Shown: positions 8,638 through 18,620, counted from the first letter of the stretch. The stretch: 64,000 nt of DNA from Pycnococcus provasolii (GCA_938743325.2 OW568861.1:310001-374000); one strand, 5' to 3'. Numbers and translations are program-made. The notes: generated by a model not told the origin, from the sequence alone.

Positions 8638-11148
8638 ATGCTCACGAGATCACAACGTCGTCAAAGACAGATCTCCAACGAGCAAGAGGGACGCGACGTC
8701 ACTGACGAGGCACCAAGCGTAGACGGCGAGGGTACCGAAGAGCCGACAGCGATGAGCGACGGTGGAGATGCAAACGCGAGCGGTAGCAGGTCGTCGCACC
8801 TGAGTCCGCTCACGGGATCCGAGACATCGGAGGAGGCGGCGAGGTGGTTGGCCAACTTCCAACAGTTGTATCAACCGAAGTTGCATAACGCCAATTACCA
8901 AACGGTGTTGACGTTCTTGGTGGCGAACACGGCTCAAGGCACGCCGGCGTGGACACTACTGCAGGACACGCAGCACGACGCCGATTGGCTCAAGAAGGCG
9001 CTTGCCGCCAGCAAGGATGCCGAGACGGGAAGCGAGAGGCAGGCAGTGGCGAAAGCGGCGGCGGAGCTGTTCACTAAATGGGACGACGCCGTACGTAAAG
9101 AATTTGTTACTAAGCGTAACAAGTTAGAGAGTTCCCAACTTCACACGATTAAGGTGAGTGGGAAGAAGGACCGCCCTGAACACATGGCCAAGTTGATGGA
9201 GCAGGAGGTCGAACGCGTCGCGCCGGAGTACAACATGGAGCAACTCCAGCGTGTCGTGGTAGACGCGTACACTAAGCATTCAGAGCTTCACCAGTACCTC
9301 CGGGAGTGGGTGAAGAGCTCCGAAGGGATGGAGGCCGTCTCGACACACGACGAGGCGCATTCAGACATGTCCGACGTAACACTCCAACCAGAGGAGGTGC
9401 AGGACTTGCTCACAGAGAATGCGCGGCGAGTTAAGGCGGAAGGTGAACACCCTGAGCTGTTTGCCATGGCGACACGTACGCGCCGGCTCACAACGCGACA
9501 GGGCATAGCCATTGGGTTAATAAGGGCCATCTCCAAGCAGGCCCAGATCAAGTGGAACAGGCTCAACCGAAGTGAAGCTGCCGTAGGTGGCGCTCGTCGC
9601 GAGGAGGTGAACATCACGCCATACCAATTGGTGAAACAACTCCAGTCGCTCGTGAAACCAAAGTTTGGCGACACGGCGTGGGAAAACGCAACGTGCGAAC
9701 TCCATCCAGAGGGCAAGCACACCAATGGTAATTGTTCCGTCCACAAGCAAGTGCACGCCATGTCACAGACTACGCGGCGGAACAGGGTAGCGGCGGTGGC
9801 AGAAATTGACACGGCAGCGGTGGCCGCGCCAGTCGGAGGTGGGAGGTGGAACCCGAACGCAGCCACGGGGCGCGTAGGGGGAGGTGCTCAGCCCACAGGT
9901 CAAGTGCCAAGGCCAGGTGATTGGGAATGTGGAGTCATAGGGTGCCGAGCCAAAGGCAACCGAGCGAATTTCGCGTCAAAGACTCAATGTTACATGTGTA
10001 ACACTCCCAAGGACAAAGCTATGTCAGGAGGGCTCATGCTCGACACCGAGGGCAAGGTTGTCCCGGTCGGAAGCAAGCCTGGCATTGCCGCCACGGCGTC
10101 CGCGGAAGAGGGACGCAAGCAGCGTATCGATGCGGCTGTGGCAGCCGCATTGGCTGAAAGGGATGAAGAAGCGGCGGTGGCGGCAGCCGTTGCCGCGGCG
10201 TTAGCTGACGCCGACTTGCAAGGTCACCAGGGTGGCACGCAAGGTAGGAAGACGGCTAGCGTGTGCGTGTCAGGTGGGCACGACGAGCCTATGATCAGCA
10301 CGGCGGCCGCAGCGGACTCCCGAGTCAACGCGCAGCCGTTACCTGAATCATTCCTCACGCGAGGAGAGAAGCCAGCACAGAGCCAACCAATAGTGAAGGA
10401 ATTGGCAGCGGTGCGTGCGCATGGCGTACGTGCAGTGGTGAGCTTACAACTCCACAGCGAGGTGGTGGGCGTGGATGAGGCGTCAGTGGGTGCGCTCGCA
10501 ACGAAAGAGTTACCTACAAAGACACCGGAGGCGCCGGAGACGAATGCCAAGGTAATGGCGGCTGCAGAATTGGTGCGCCAAATTGTCAAAGGCGAAATTA
10601 AGGTGCCTCCACACCGTCTCCCTGAGGGCGCGGTTGAGTTCCGCCTAGGGAAGGCGGCGGTACGGGCGCGACGTCCGCTGTCCGATACCGGGTGTAACGT
10701 GTGGGTTATTACCGCAAGTTTGTGGAAGAAACTTGAAGGCGCACTCCCACGGGGTGTACCCACTCTGTCCCACGAGCTCACCACAGCGATGGGAGAAGGG
10801 AAGGGCGAAGAAGTACCACTCGAGGCGGGCATGACGTGTGCAGTGGCGCCCGGGACGGAGAACGAAACCTGGATGCCATGTTCAGTGGTGGTGGCGGAGG
10901 ACAATGCGGTATTTGATTGCCTCATACCCACGTTGTTCCACTACGCCTATAATGCGTACGTGGTACCGGCGAAAGGGGTCATGTATTGGAACCCTGACGG
11001 TTTGGGCACGACGAGGGTGGCGACGTTGCCGGTACGAATCAGCAGCCACGCAACTTGCACGGCAGTCGACGAGCCGGAACACAACTCACAGGATGGCTCG
11101 GGAAACGAGGAGCTCGCGCGCCTACTGGTGGATGCGCTGCGAGCGTAA
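8638..11148 (+). CDS. Retroelement Gag-protease frame
   Basis: 836 codons from an ATG. The N-terminal two thirds are helical and Gag-like with no named capsid motif. A RanBP2-type zinc finger (GDWECGVIGC ... CYMCN, about 9918-10010) stands where a CCHC zinc knuckle is usual. Ala/Glu-rich segments follow, then an aspartic-protease-like site LSDTGCNVWVI (DTG at 10684-10692). The end overlaps the open Pol frame by about 94 bases in another frame, as in Ty3/Gypsy relatives that use ribosomal frameshifting. Confidence 0.8.
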   Translation: MLTRSQRRQRQISNEQEGRDVTDEAPSVDGEGTEEPTAMSDGGDANASGSRSSHLSPLTGSETSEEAARWLANFQQLYQPKLHNANYQTVLTFLVANTAQGTPAWTLLQDTQHDADWLKKALAASKDAETGSERQAVAKAAAELFTKWDDAVRKEFVTKRNKLESSQLHTIKVSGKKDRPEHMAKLMEQEVERVAPEYNMEQLQRVVVDAYTKHSELHQYLREWVKSSEGMEAVSTHDEAHSDMSDVTLQPEEVQDLLTENARRVKAEGEHPELFAMATRTRRLTTRQGIAIGLIRAISKQAQIKWNRLNRSEAAVGGARREEVNITPYQLVKQLQSLVKPKFGDTAWENATCELHPEGKHTNGNCSVHKQVHAMSQTTRRNRVAAVAEIDTAAVAAPVGGGRWNPNAATGRVGGGAQPTGQVPRPGDWECGVIGCRAKGNRANFASKTQCYMCNTPKDKAMSGGLMLDTEGKVVPVGSKPGIAATASAEEGRKQRIDAAVAAALAERDEEAAVAAAVAAALADADLQGHQGGTQGRKTASVCVSGGHDEPMISTAAAADSRVNAQPLPESFLTRGEKPAQSQPIVKELAAVRAHGVRAVVSLQLHSEVVGVDEASVGALATKELPTKTPEAPETNAKVMAAAELVRQIVKGEIKVPPHRLPEGAVEFRLGKAAVRARRPLSDTGCNVWVITASLWKKLEGALPRGVPTLSHELTTAMGEGKGEEVPLEAGMTCAVAPGTENETWMPCSVVVAEDNAVFDCLIPTLFHYAYNAYVVPAKGVMYWNPDGLGTTRVATLPVRISSHATCTAVDEPEHNSQDGSGNEELARLLVDALRA

Positions 11149-14100
11149 AGACCTCGCCATCGGCTGAGGGAAGTAGGGAAGGGGGGAAAACACGAAGGGT
11201 TTATGGTTTGAAGAGATGGATAATGTGGCTCGGAGTACTGTGGGTACTGGCGGTGGCAATGTCCACACCCAGCACGGGCACGTCCGCAAGTAACGTCAAC
11301 GAAGACGTGACCACGTGGGCCGAGAGTACAGGTGGAGGCACGTTCGAAGACGAGGCGAGAAGGAATGGCTGGACGCATCCACCGCGGCGCATCAAGTGGA
11401 ACAAGTCCCAAGCCAGGAGGATGAAGAAAATGGTGGATACCAAGCGCCCGGCACGGCGAGGGTGGATGGCGGGCGCGGTGCTAACCGTACTGCTCGCGTG
11501 GCTCGTGTTGTTTGAAGTCAAGATGTGGCTGGCAACCGTGGTAGCGCTGACGCTAGTTGGAGGAGCTCACGTCAAGCGCCAAGTGTGGGCAGTTTGCACG
11601 GTGACGAGCGAGACAAAAGTCGCGCCAAGGCGCCCAGCACGGCTCATAGACGCAATGACACCATACGGTGACGTCGGGCTGGAAGAGAGCGTGGAGACGC
11701 GAGACGGATGGATGGTAGCGTCACGATTGACCGAGGAGCAAAAGGTGGAATTGTTGGGACTGTTGAACAGGAATAAAGGAGCGTTTGCGTGGAGCAATGA
11801 CGACATTCCAGGGTACAGTGGGGTTGACGGACCGTTCAAAATAGATGTAACGGACACGTCAGTTGAAACCCGCCAACGCCAGAGGAGGTTGAACAAGGCG
11901 GAACAAGAGAAGGTGGATGAATGGTACCAAGCGTTCCTGGACGCGGGGTACATTCGGGAATATAAGTTGGGAGAGCACCAGTACGGGCTCCACGCAATGA
12001 ACACCACGGTCGCAGCTAAGAAAGATGCGAAGACCGGAGAGTGGACGGATTGTAGGGTGTGTGCGGATTCGAGGAGTGTGAACGCCATTACCATACGGGA
12101 CAGGCGGGGTATGCACCGTGCCGATGACCAGATCGCGCGCCTTTCAGCGGCGAAGTACATCACCGCGGTGGACCTGCGGAAGGGTTTCAACCAGGTTCCC
12201 ATGGACCCCGGTAGCGTACACCTTACCCAGTTTTGGTGGAAGGGCAAAATCTATGTATGGGAGCGGATGACGTTCGGTTATGTCAACGCGGCTGCCAAGT
12301 TCCAAACGGTAATGGACCGAGAACTGGCGGTGGCGGGATTGGACAACGAAACCACCTGCTACATAGATGACCTGTGTGTGCACCACGATGAATGGGGTGA
12401 CCATTTGAAGGCACTTGAGCGTATGTTCGCCATGTGTAACGCCACAGGTTTGAGGTTACACCCAGACAAGAGTAAGTTCGGGTTGGCGACTGTAGAGTTC
12501 CTAGGACACAAGGTGGGTGGGAACGGCGTTACGCCAGATGAGGCCAAGGTCAAGGCGATTATAGGTATGGGGAGGCCAGAGAGTGCCAGTGACTTAAGGT
12601 CACAGCTCGGCCTAATCTCCTACTACCGGTCTTTCATCCCTAATGCGTCAGCAATGATTGAAGGGATGAGACCATTGCTCAAGAAAGGTGCAGTATGGGT
12701 GAAGGGTGCGTGGACAGACGAGCACCAAGCCCAGTTGGACGAGTTGAAAGAGAAGTTGGCAACGCCCGGCGTAGGGTTGTTCCACTTCGACGATGAGCTG
12801 GAGACGCACGTCTATACCGACTTTAGTTCGTACGGCATAGCTGCCGTGCTAGCTCAAGTGGGACCAGACGGGAAGGAGAGGCTGTGCGCGTGTATCTCGC
12901 GTAGCCTAAACGTACACGAAGCTAAGTATCCGTCATATTATGGCGAATTGCTCGCTGTGACATGGGCGTTACGTACGTTTCACCCCTACATCTGGGGAAG
13001 GCATATCAAGTTGATCACGGACCACCAACCTTTAGTTTGGTTGATGGACTCCTCTCAGAAGAAAAATGCACACCACACGAGGTGGGCATTAATGGTGGAA
13101 CAATATGACTTGGTGGTCATTCACAGGGCTGGAGCGTCGCATGCTAATGCCGACGTGCCCTCGCGATTCCCCTTGGCAACGGAGGAAGATAACTCTGGAG
13201 CAAGGTTGGATGACGGGGAGGAACGCAACCTGGGCGGACAAGTGAGGCTTGCGACGCCTGAAGAGTATGCCGAGTGGTACACGGCAGTTGCTCGTAACCC
13301 AGGTAACAAGGCAACTCAAAGTGACCTCAATCTTGACGGAGTCCCCATCACAATTCCCAATCCCAGTCCGGACATGGCGAGGACGGTAGGGAACGAAAAG
13401 GATGAAGAGGTGGGGCGTGCGGTAGCAGGCGCGTTGATTAAGGGTGAGCCTTACGGTGCAGTAGCACCGCTCAGGGTCACGATGCGCGTGAACGCGTGTG
13501 TGAGCCCCGCTGACAAGGTTAGCCACGAAGTGTGTGCTATGGTCAACGACGCCGTGGAAGACGAAACGGTGGACACGCCGTTGACAGAGTGGAGACGCCG
13601 GCTGAAAAATGTCGTGCGAGGAGAACTGTTGCCGTCAACGGATCATGTTGGCAACGCAATATGGGGTTCTCCTGTAGTGGTGGTTGAAGGACCGGGCGTG
13701 TGCGGACGAGGTGTGCACGCCGCGTGGCAGTCAGGACTACAAGTGAACATGTGCGTTTCTGTGGAGACGTACCAGCTGAGAGAGCAGATGCGTGACGAGT
13801 ACGTGCGCGCAAGGCTTCCACCTGGATGGGTGGCGCAACGCACTGATTCGGGCGTCGAGCAACTGTGGTGCCAAGCGTGGCAAGACAATAACGCCAACGT
13901 CACGGAACTCGTTGAGCGCACACGGGCGGTGGCCTGTGGCGCCGAAGTGGTGGTGGCTGGTTTGATGGCGGACGAGGCGGAGCTCGACGCAGACACTCGG
14001 TGGTGGAAGCGAATAGCGAGCGCCAACGCCGCAGTGGTAATCGAGACGCATGCCCGACATGCGAGAGGGAATTGGTGGGACGGTTGGATTGAGGGCTGTA

Positions 14101-17100
14101 ACCGGCGCCCTGTAATCACCAACGTTGAACGCATGGATCTCCTTGCGGCTGTCTTAGCCGACGAAGGCGACGCGACTGCAAGCGTGGCAGAGCGAGGCAC
14201 GACCGCACATCAAGAAAACAAAGAACCCTCCATGAGGAAAGGTGACGCAACGGCCAGGCAGATGGCTGCGGTTGCGCGCAACGTGGCTGACGGGATTAGC
14301 ATGCGAGACATGTTGCAGCTCGCCCGCGAAGTCAGCGAAGCGAGAGACGAATGGGAGATGAGCGCCGGCACCGAAGCACAGCAAGTTGGTGCGGCTGCAA
14401 GATTGTGGTCACGCAACGTCATGCCGTGGCAAGGCAATCGTCCCAATGGAGCGGCGGTGGCGTCCTTAACCTGCAATTGGGATTGGTGTTTGAGGAACCC
14501 AATGCCTAGCGACCAAGAAGGAGTTAAGGAGCGGCTGGACAAGAAGGGATTGGGCTACGTGGACACCAACCCGGAGGTTTCCGCAGCTCGAAAGTGCATG
14601 GCTCGATGGGCGCGCTGTCGAGTGCAAGATGAGGAAGGCAAGGCAATTGCGGCCGTATGCCAGCACGAGAAGCGCAAGTTGAGTCAACAACCTGTAACCA
14701 AAACAAGGTTACCAGGTTGGCCCAAAGAGTTGAGGGATAGGTTCGTCCATGCCATAGATGGTGGCTCAGAACTCTTGGTGCAACAATATGAGACGGGCAC
14801 GGAGTACCGTGTCTTCGTGCCAAGGCGTGAAGAAAACAACGCTGAGGTTGCGGCGGCAATAGCAAGTGAAGTCACCTCCACGGCTGCAAGCGCAGACCCG
14901 TGGGAGGATGAGGAACTCATGCTAGCCATGCGTGAAGGTGGCGCTGGAGCGGTTACCGACGTCGCAAAGCGCAGCCGAGTGGCGAGGCGCATGAGGTCGT
15001 ATGCCACTAAACAACGAGACGGCGAGATGGTGCTCTTGTTTGTGCCTGACGGCCGGAGACCAAGAGAAGTGCCTCCGCCAGGCAAGCGTGAAGGAGTCAT
15101 TGACTTGTACCACCGTAAGACAGGCCACTTCGGAGTACGGCGTACGTACGAACTGGTCAAGCTACATTATTGGTGGCCCGGCATGTATCGCCAAGTGGCT
15201 ACAGTGGTTGGGAAGTGTGCGGCTTGCGATTTGGCGAAAGCACGGCCGAACCGCAAGGCAGGTGGAACGGAGTTACAATCCTTGCCAATTCAAGGATTGT
15301 TCTTCAGGTGGCATGTTGATTTTGCTGGCCCGTTCAATGAGACTGAACGTGGTAACAAATACATCTTAATCTTCATTGATGCATTCAGCAAAGAACTTGT
15401 CGCGGTCCCCACTCCCGACAGGACGTCCTCTAATGTTGCGTATGCGTTCTTGCAACATGTCTTGAGTCGATACGGTGCTCCAGCCGTAGTGACGTCGGAC
15501 AACGGACAAGAGTTCGTGGGAGGAGAGTTTGCGGAATTGTTAAGGGAGGCGTGCATCGACCACCGGACAACGTCACGCAACCATCCTCAGGCCAATGGCC
15601 AAGTGGAGCGTGTGGTACAGACGGTTAAGGAGTCTTTGAAACGTCTTACTGTAGACGCGGAGGAACACCGCGACTGGGACGTCTTGTTGATGTGGGTGGT
15701 ACTCGGATACCGCTGCAGTAAGCAAGCGTCATCGGGTATGAGCCCGTTCGAAGTGGTGTACGGCACGGAGCCTCAGTTGGCCATTGGTCACGGCGGTGCC
15801 TTCGCTGACGAGTTAGTCTATGAAGGAGTGGAGGAAGATGACGCGAGACGAGCGACTGAGGCGACGGCCGTCAGCTTGCTCAAACGTGCGGTGGCCATGA
15901 AGAAGATGGTGGCTACCATCGATTCGAATTTGAAGGTGGCGCAACACCGAGATTCGTTACGATACGCTCAGCTACGCGACGGTACGTACTGGCGTAAGCT
16001 CAGGAAGTTTGAGGTGGGTGATTTCGTTTATGTGGCGCGAGCTCATGCGAAAGGTTTGGAAGCGAAGGTAATGAGGACGGTGCTCCGAGTCAAGGAGGCA
16101 CGCAGTGAAGATGTGTTTGTGTTGGAGGGTCGCGATGGCGCAGCCATCGTGGAGCAGGCGGTAAACATGGCGCCGTGCCATTTGCCTGACCTGGACGGGA
16201 CCGTTGACGGCACGCTACTCAAGGCTGCGTGGCGGTGCCAAGGGTGCAATGGTGACCGAGAACACAGCAAGATGATTGTGTGTGACGGATGTGGGAAGGC
16301 GTGGCACATCTGGTGTGTAACGCCACCACTTAAGGTCGTACCACAGACCACGTGGGTGTGCGAAGCATGCTCAATGCTGGGGTATCAACCATCCCCAAGC
16401 ACGTTTGGTGACGGGGCGTATCGTCCACCTCCAACTGTGACCGCGAGGTTGCGAGATGAACGAGGTTTGGCGCTGCATGGGCGACGCGTCATGAAAGAGT
16501 TTGACGTGGGACCTGGTGTGAAGGAGCAACACGAAGGCACGGTGCTCTTCGAGGCTACTGCGCACCCGCCGTACCGATTCCGGATCAGGTACGACGATGG
16601 CGATGAAGAAACGATGTACGAGGCAGAAGTACGCAAGTACGTGCTTCCATCGAGTGGTGAAGTGAACAAAGATAAAAGTGATAATGTGAAACAAGATACT
16701 CGTGTGACAAGACTCAGGTCCACGCGTGGTAGTCACGTGGCAGCTGCATTGGCTTGGAAGAACGAGACAATGTTGTGCAAGTCCAAAGAGGTCTTACCTT
16801 TGATGGACAATGTGGTGTTGGCGAAACTGATGCAAGAGCTCCAGCCCGGATGCTCAGCGCGCACGGTAAGCAATATGGCGAGGGCGGTGGCGCTTATGCA
16901 GACGCCACGAGCGTTGCCTTGCGTCACGACAGTGCCCGGTGCACTCGAACAGCTGTGGGAGCATGTGGCTCTTGATAAATTTGAGTGGGTGTTGGATCCG
17001 TTCGCGGGTACCAAAGCGGTGGCTTCATACCTCAGCGGGCAAGAAGTACGCGTAGTTAGCAATGACTTGAACCCTGGGCATGGCGCAGAGTTGTGCATGA

Positions 17101-17480
17101 ATGCGTGTCAGCCGGTATTTTGGCAACGCATGGCGAAACAAGGTGTCGAGGCAGTAGTATGTAGCCCTTGGTTCGACTGCTTAGATTTGGTGGTGCCACT
17201 CATGGTGAAGGCAACTGCCAAGGTGGTGTGTGTACACGTGTCGTACAGCTATTATGCTACGATGCCCCGAGCTCGAGCAAGTATGCTGAAACAATGGATG
17301 GACGAGGGCAGGGTTGCAGTGATTAGCAACTTGCCTAGAGTTGGCCGTCAGCGGCAATGTGCGTGGTTGTGTATCTTTGCCTCCGTGGCTATACGCAAAC
17401 AATTAGTGAGACGAGAGTCTAGTGAAGAGGGGTGGCTGTTCGTGGCCGACCCAGAAGCGCCAATGGCGTTAGTGATTTGA
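11055..17480 (+). CDS. Retroelement Pol: RT, RNase H, integrase, PHD finger, methyltransferase-like domain
   Basis: An open frame of 2,141 codons; its true translational start is not defined by an ATG. Order of parts: a hydrophobic, basic N-terminal segment; reverse transcriptase (YIDD at 12360-12371); RNase H (VYTDFSSYG, near 12811); an insert of about 600 codons with a Rossmann-like stretch (13660-14130); integrase with an HHCC-type zinc domain (about 15100-15250) and the DDE core (WHVDFAGPF 15307, TSDNGQEF 15490, E in GQVERVVQ near 15605); a PHD finger (CQGCNGD ... CDGCGKAWHIWC, 16228-16375); a short Tudor-like stretch with DDGDEETMYEAEV; and a C-terminal methyltransferase-like domain (DPFAGTKAVA near 16995, SPWFD near 17163). 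RT to integrase order places it in Ty3/Gypsy. The last two assignments are by motif only. Confidence 0.85.
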   Translation: MHGSRRAGTQLTGWLGKRGARAPTGGCAASVKTSPSAEGSREGGKTRRVYGLKRWIMWLGVLWVLAVAMSTPSTGTSASNVNEDVTTWAESTGGGTFEDEARRNGWTHPPRRIKWNKSQARRMKKMVDTKRPARRGWMAGAVLTVLLAWLVLFEVKMWLATVVALTLVGGAHVKRQVWAVCTVTSETKVAPRRPARLIDAMTPYGDVGLEESVETRDGWMVASRLTEEQKVELLGLLNRNKGAFAWSNDDIPGYSGVDGPFKIDVTDTSVETRQRQRRLNKAEQEKVDEWYQAFLDAGYIREYKLGEHQYGLHAMNTTVAAKKDAKTGEWTDCRVCADSRSVNAITIRDRRGMHRADDQIARLSAAKYITAVDLRKGFNQVPMDPGSVHLTQFWWKGKIYVWERMTFGYVNAAAKFQTVMDRELAVAGLDNETTCYIDDLCVHHDEWGDHLKALERMFAMCNATGLRLHPDKSKFGLATVEFLGHKVGGNGVTPDEAKVKAIIGMGRPESASDLRSQLGLISYYRSFIPNASAMIEGMRPLLKKGAVWVKGAWTDEHQAQLDELKEKLATPGVGLFHFDDELETHVYTDFSSYGIAAVLAQVGPDGKERLCACISRSLNVHEAKYPSYYGELLAVTWALRTFHPYIWGRHIKLITDHQPLVWLMDSSQKKNAHHTRWALMVEQYDLVVIHRAGASHANADVPSRFPLATEEDNSGARLDDGEERNLGGQVRLATPEEYAEWYTAVARNPGNKATQSDLNLDGVPITIPNPSPDMARTVGNEKDEEVGRAVAGALIKGEPYGAVAPLRVTMRVNACVSPADKVSHEVCAMVNDAVEDETVDTPLTEWRRRLKNVVRGELLPSTDHVGNAIWGSPVVVVEGPGVCGRGVHAAWQSGLQVNMCVSVETYQLREQMRDEYVRARLPPGWVAQRTDSGVEQLWCQAWQDNNANVTELVERTRAVACGAEVVVAGLMADEAELDADTRWWKRIASANAAVVIETHARHARGNWWDGWIEGCNRRPVITNVERMDLLAAVLADEGDATASVAERGTTAHQENKEPSMRKGDATARQMAAVARNVADGISMRDMLQLAREVSEARDEWEMSAGTEAQQVGAAARLWSRNVMPWQGNRPNGAAVASLTCNWDWCLRNPMPSDQEGVKERLDKKGLGYVDTNPEVSAARKCMARWARCRVQDEEGKAIAAVCQHEKRKLSQQPVTKTRLPGWPKELRDRFVHAIDGGSELLVQQYETGTEYRVFVPRREENNAEVAAAIASEVTSTAASADPWEDEELMLAMREGGAGAVTDVAKRSRVARRMRSYATKQRDGEMVLLFVPDGRRPREVPPPGKREGVIDLYHRKTGHFGVRRTYELVKLHYWWPGMYRQVATVVGKCAACDLAKARPNRKAGGTELQSLPIQGLFFRWHVDFAGPFNETERGNKYILIFIDAFSKELVAVPTPDRTSSNVAYAFLQHVLSRYGAPAVVTSDNGQEFVGGEFAELLREACIDHRTTSRNHPQANGQVERVVQTVKESLKRLTVDAEEHRDWDVLLMWVVLGYRCSKQASSGMSPFEVVYGTEPQLAIGHGGAFADELVYEGVEEDDARRATEATAVSLLKRAVAMKKMVATIDSNLKVAQHRDSLRYAQLRDGTYWRKLRKFEVGDFVYVARAHAKGLEAKVMRTVLRVKEARSEDVFVLEGRDGAAIVEQAVNMAPCHLPDLDGTVDGTLLKAAWRCQGCNGDREHSKMIVCDGCGKAWHIWCVTPPLKVVPQTTWVCEACSMLGYQPSPSTFGDGAYRPPPTVTARLRDERGLALHGRRVMKEFDVGPGVKEQHEGTVLFEATAHPPYRFRIRYDDGDEETMYEAEVRKYVLPSSGEVNKDKSDNVKQDTRVTRLRSTRGSHVAAALAWKNETMLCKSKEVLPLMDNVVLAKLMQELQPGCSARTVSNMARAVALMQTPRALPCVTTVPGALEQLWEHVALDKFEWVLDPFAGTKAVASYLSGQEVRVVSNDLNPGHGAELCMNACQPVFWQRMAKQGVEAVVCSPWFDCLDLVVPLMVKATAKVVCVHVSYSYYATMPRARASMLKQWMDEGRVAVISNLPRVGRQRQCAWLCIFASVAIRKQLVRRESSEEGWLFVADPEAPMALVI
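16228..16375 (+). other. PHD finger within Pol
   Basis: Cys/His spacing C-x2-C-x13-C-x2-C-x4-H-x2-C, then a final C-x2-C after TTWVCEAC, as in C4HC3 PHD fingers. It occupies the position behind integrase where many Ty3/Gypsy elements carry a chromodomain. A role in choosing integration sites through histone tails is inferred. Confidence 0.75.
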
Positions 17481-17585
17481 ACAAATGTGTGTGGTGAATG
17501 CGTACCGTGGCCATACCCTTTATTGGTTTCGGTTGTGCGCTGATACGGTGTGACATTTCCAGCGATATCACAACCGAGGCGGTGG

Positions 17586-17625
17586 GGTCGAAGGTGACGC
17601 TGTGACGCGGTAATGCGTCGTGACA
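17586..17625 (+). repeat. 40-bp direct repeat, copy left of the right LTR block
   Basis: Forty bases starting GGTCGAAGGTGACGC and ending GTCGTGACA. Exactly repeated at 18300-18339, so the right LTR block is bracketed by this pair. No copy is found beside the left LTR block. Confidence 0.9.
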
Positions 17626-18299
17626 GCTGTCGCGCGGCATGGCGGTGTGGTGGCGCAGTGGTGTGGTGCGGTGGTGTGTGGTGTGTGTGTGGAATAAGTG
17701 CCTCCAACCTGCTAGAGTTGGTGAGGGTTTGGGCCCCCTCAAGATAAATATGGGTGAGTGTGGATGATTCGGGGATATGTTATCAGGATGACGTATCAGC
17801 AAGAAAATCCACATTAATGTGGATTTTCTTGGTCCCCGTGAAGTGCGGACAAAAATGACATTAATGTCATTTTTGTCCGCTGTTCATGGGGACTTGCAGG
17901 TCACGTGATGTGGACAGGTGAGGTGCCCCGAGTGGAGGTTGCCCGTTGCAAGGCGGCCCCGTGTGGAGGTTGCCTATTGCAAGGTGGCCCCACGGTTGTG
18001 TGTGGTGGGCTGTGGTTGTATGGGTTTCCCTGCTGCCATTGTCAACGCGTTTTTGTGTACGCACGAGTGGCGTACGCTTGTTGACCGGTGAAGAGAGAGA
18101 GAGAGAGAGAGAGTTTTAAGTGTAACTTGGCTCCGGCCTTGTGGAGTTAGGGTGGTAAAACAACTAGGGTTGTCCGTTGTCGCCTGGTCGAGCCTCGTGG
18201 GCTCGCCTGGGGTGGTGGTGGTGGCGCTGGTGTGGAGGGAGATTGTGTGTGTGTGTTAGGATTGCGTTGGTGTGACGTGAGTTAGTTACATTTCTTTTT
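17626..18299 (+). repeat. Right LTR, shared block
   Basis: The 674-base copy of 6697-7370, identical on reading, including both palindromes and the GA run. If the adjoining 40-bp repeat is counted, the right LTR would span 17628-18339 with TG...CA ends. Confidence 0.85.
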
Positions 18300-18339
18300 G
18301 GTCGAAGGTGACGCTGTGACGCGGTAATGCGTCGTGACA
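18300..18339 (+). repeat. 40-bp direct repeat, copy at the right end of the element
   Basis: Second copy of 17586-17625. It ends in GTGACA, followed by ACGC, which matches ACGC just left of 6699 and may be the target-site duplication. From 18340 to 18620 the sequence is GC-rich, then AT-richer host DNA leading to the next gene, with no other feature seen. Confidence 0.85.
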
Positions 18340-18620
18340 ACGCACCGTCGCCGTCGGCCCGTCGCTCGCGCGGTCGCGCCGACGCCGCGAGCGGCTTGTC
18401 TCCACGAGGCAAAACTCCTCCTTTTTAAACTTAGAACTTTATCTCCATGTGCCCTACACCAAGCAAGTTGTGTGACGGTGTCTACCATTAGTACTACAGT
18501 ACTTAGTTAATAGTGTCGACCGGTGTCCCCAAAATCCCTCCCCCCTTCGAATTAGGGGTTGTTGTGGAACCTCACCTTCCACGTGTCATTTCAGTTCAAG
18601 GATTGGCGGCGGCGGTAAGA

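Larger units (their letters stand above)
6699..18339 (+). mobile_element. Ty3/Gypsy-type LTR retroelement, apparently whole
   Basis: About 11.6 kb. It holds two long open frames (Gag-protease, then Pol in the order RT, RNase H, integrase, which is the Ty3/Gypsy order) between terminal direct repeats. The shared terminal block of 674 bases (6697-7370 and 17626-18299) looks identical on reading, including a GA microsatellite of equal length, so the insertion is probably very young. The ends are TGTC...GACA, and a possible 4-bp target duplication ACGC lies at 6695-6698 and 18340-18343. The two terminal regions are not symmetric beyond the shared block: the CAG array, TATA region and leader exist only on the left, and a 40-bp repeat brackets only the right copy. 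It therefore looks whole in coding capacity with an unusual right end. Extra domains in Pol (PHD finger, methyltransferase-like region) are notable. Confidence 0.85.
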
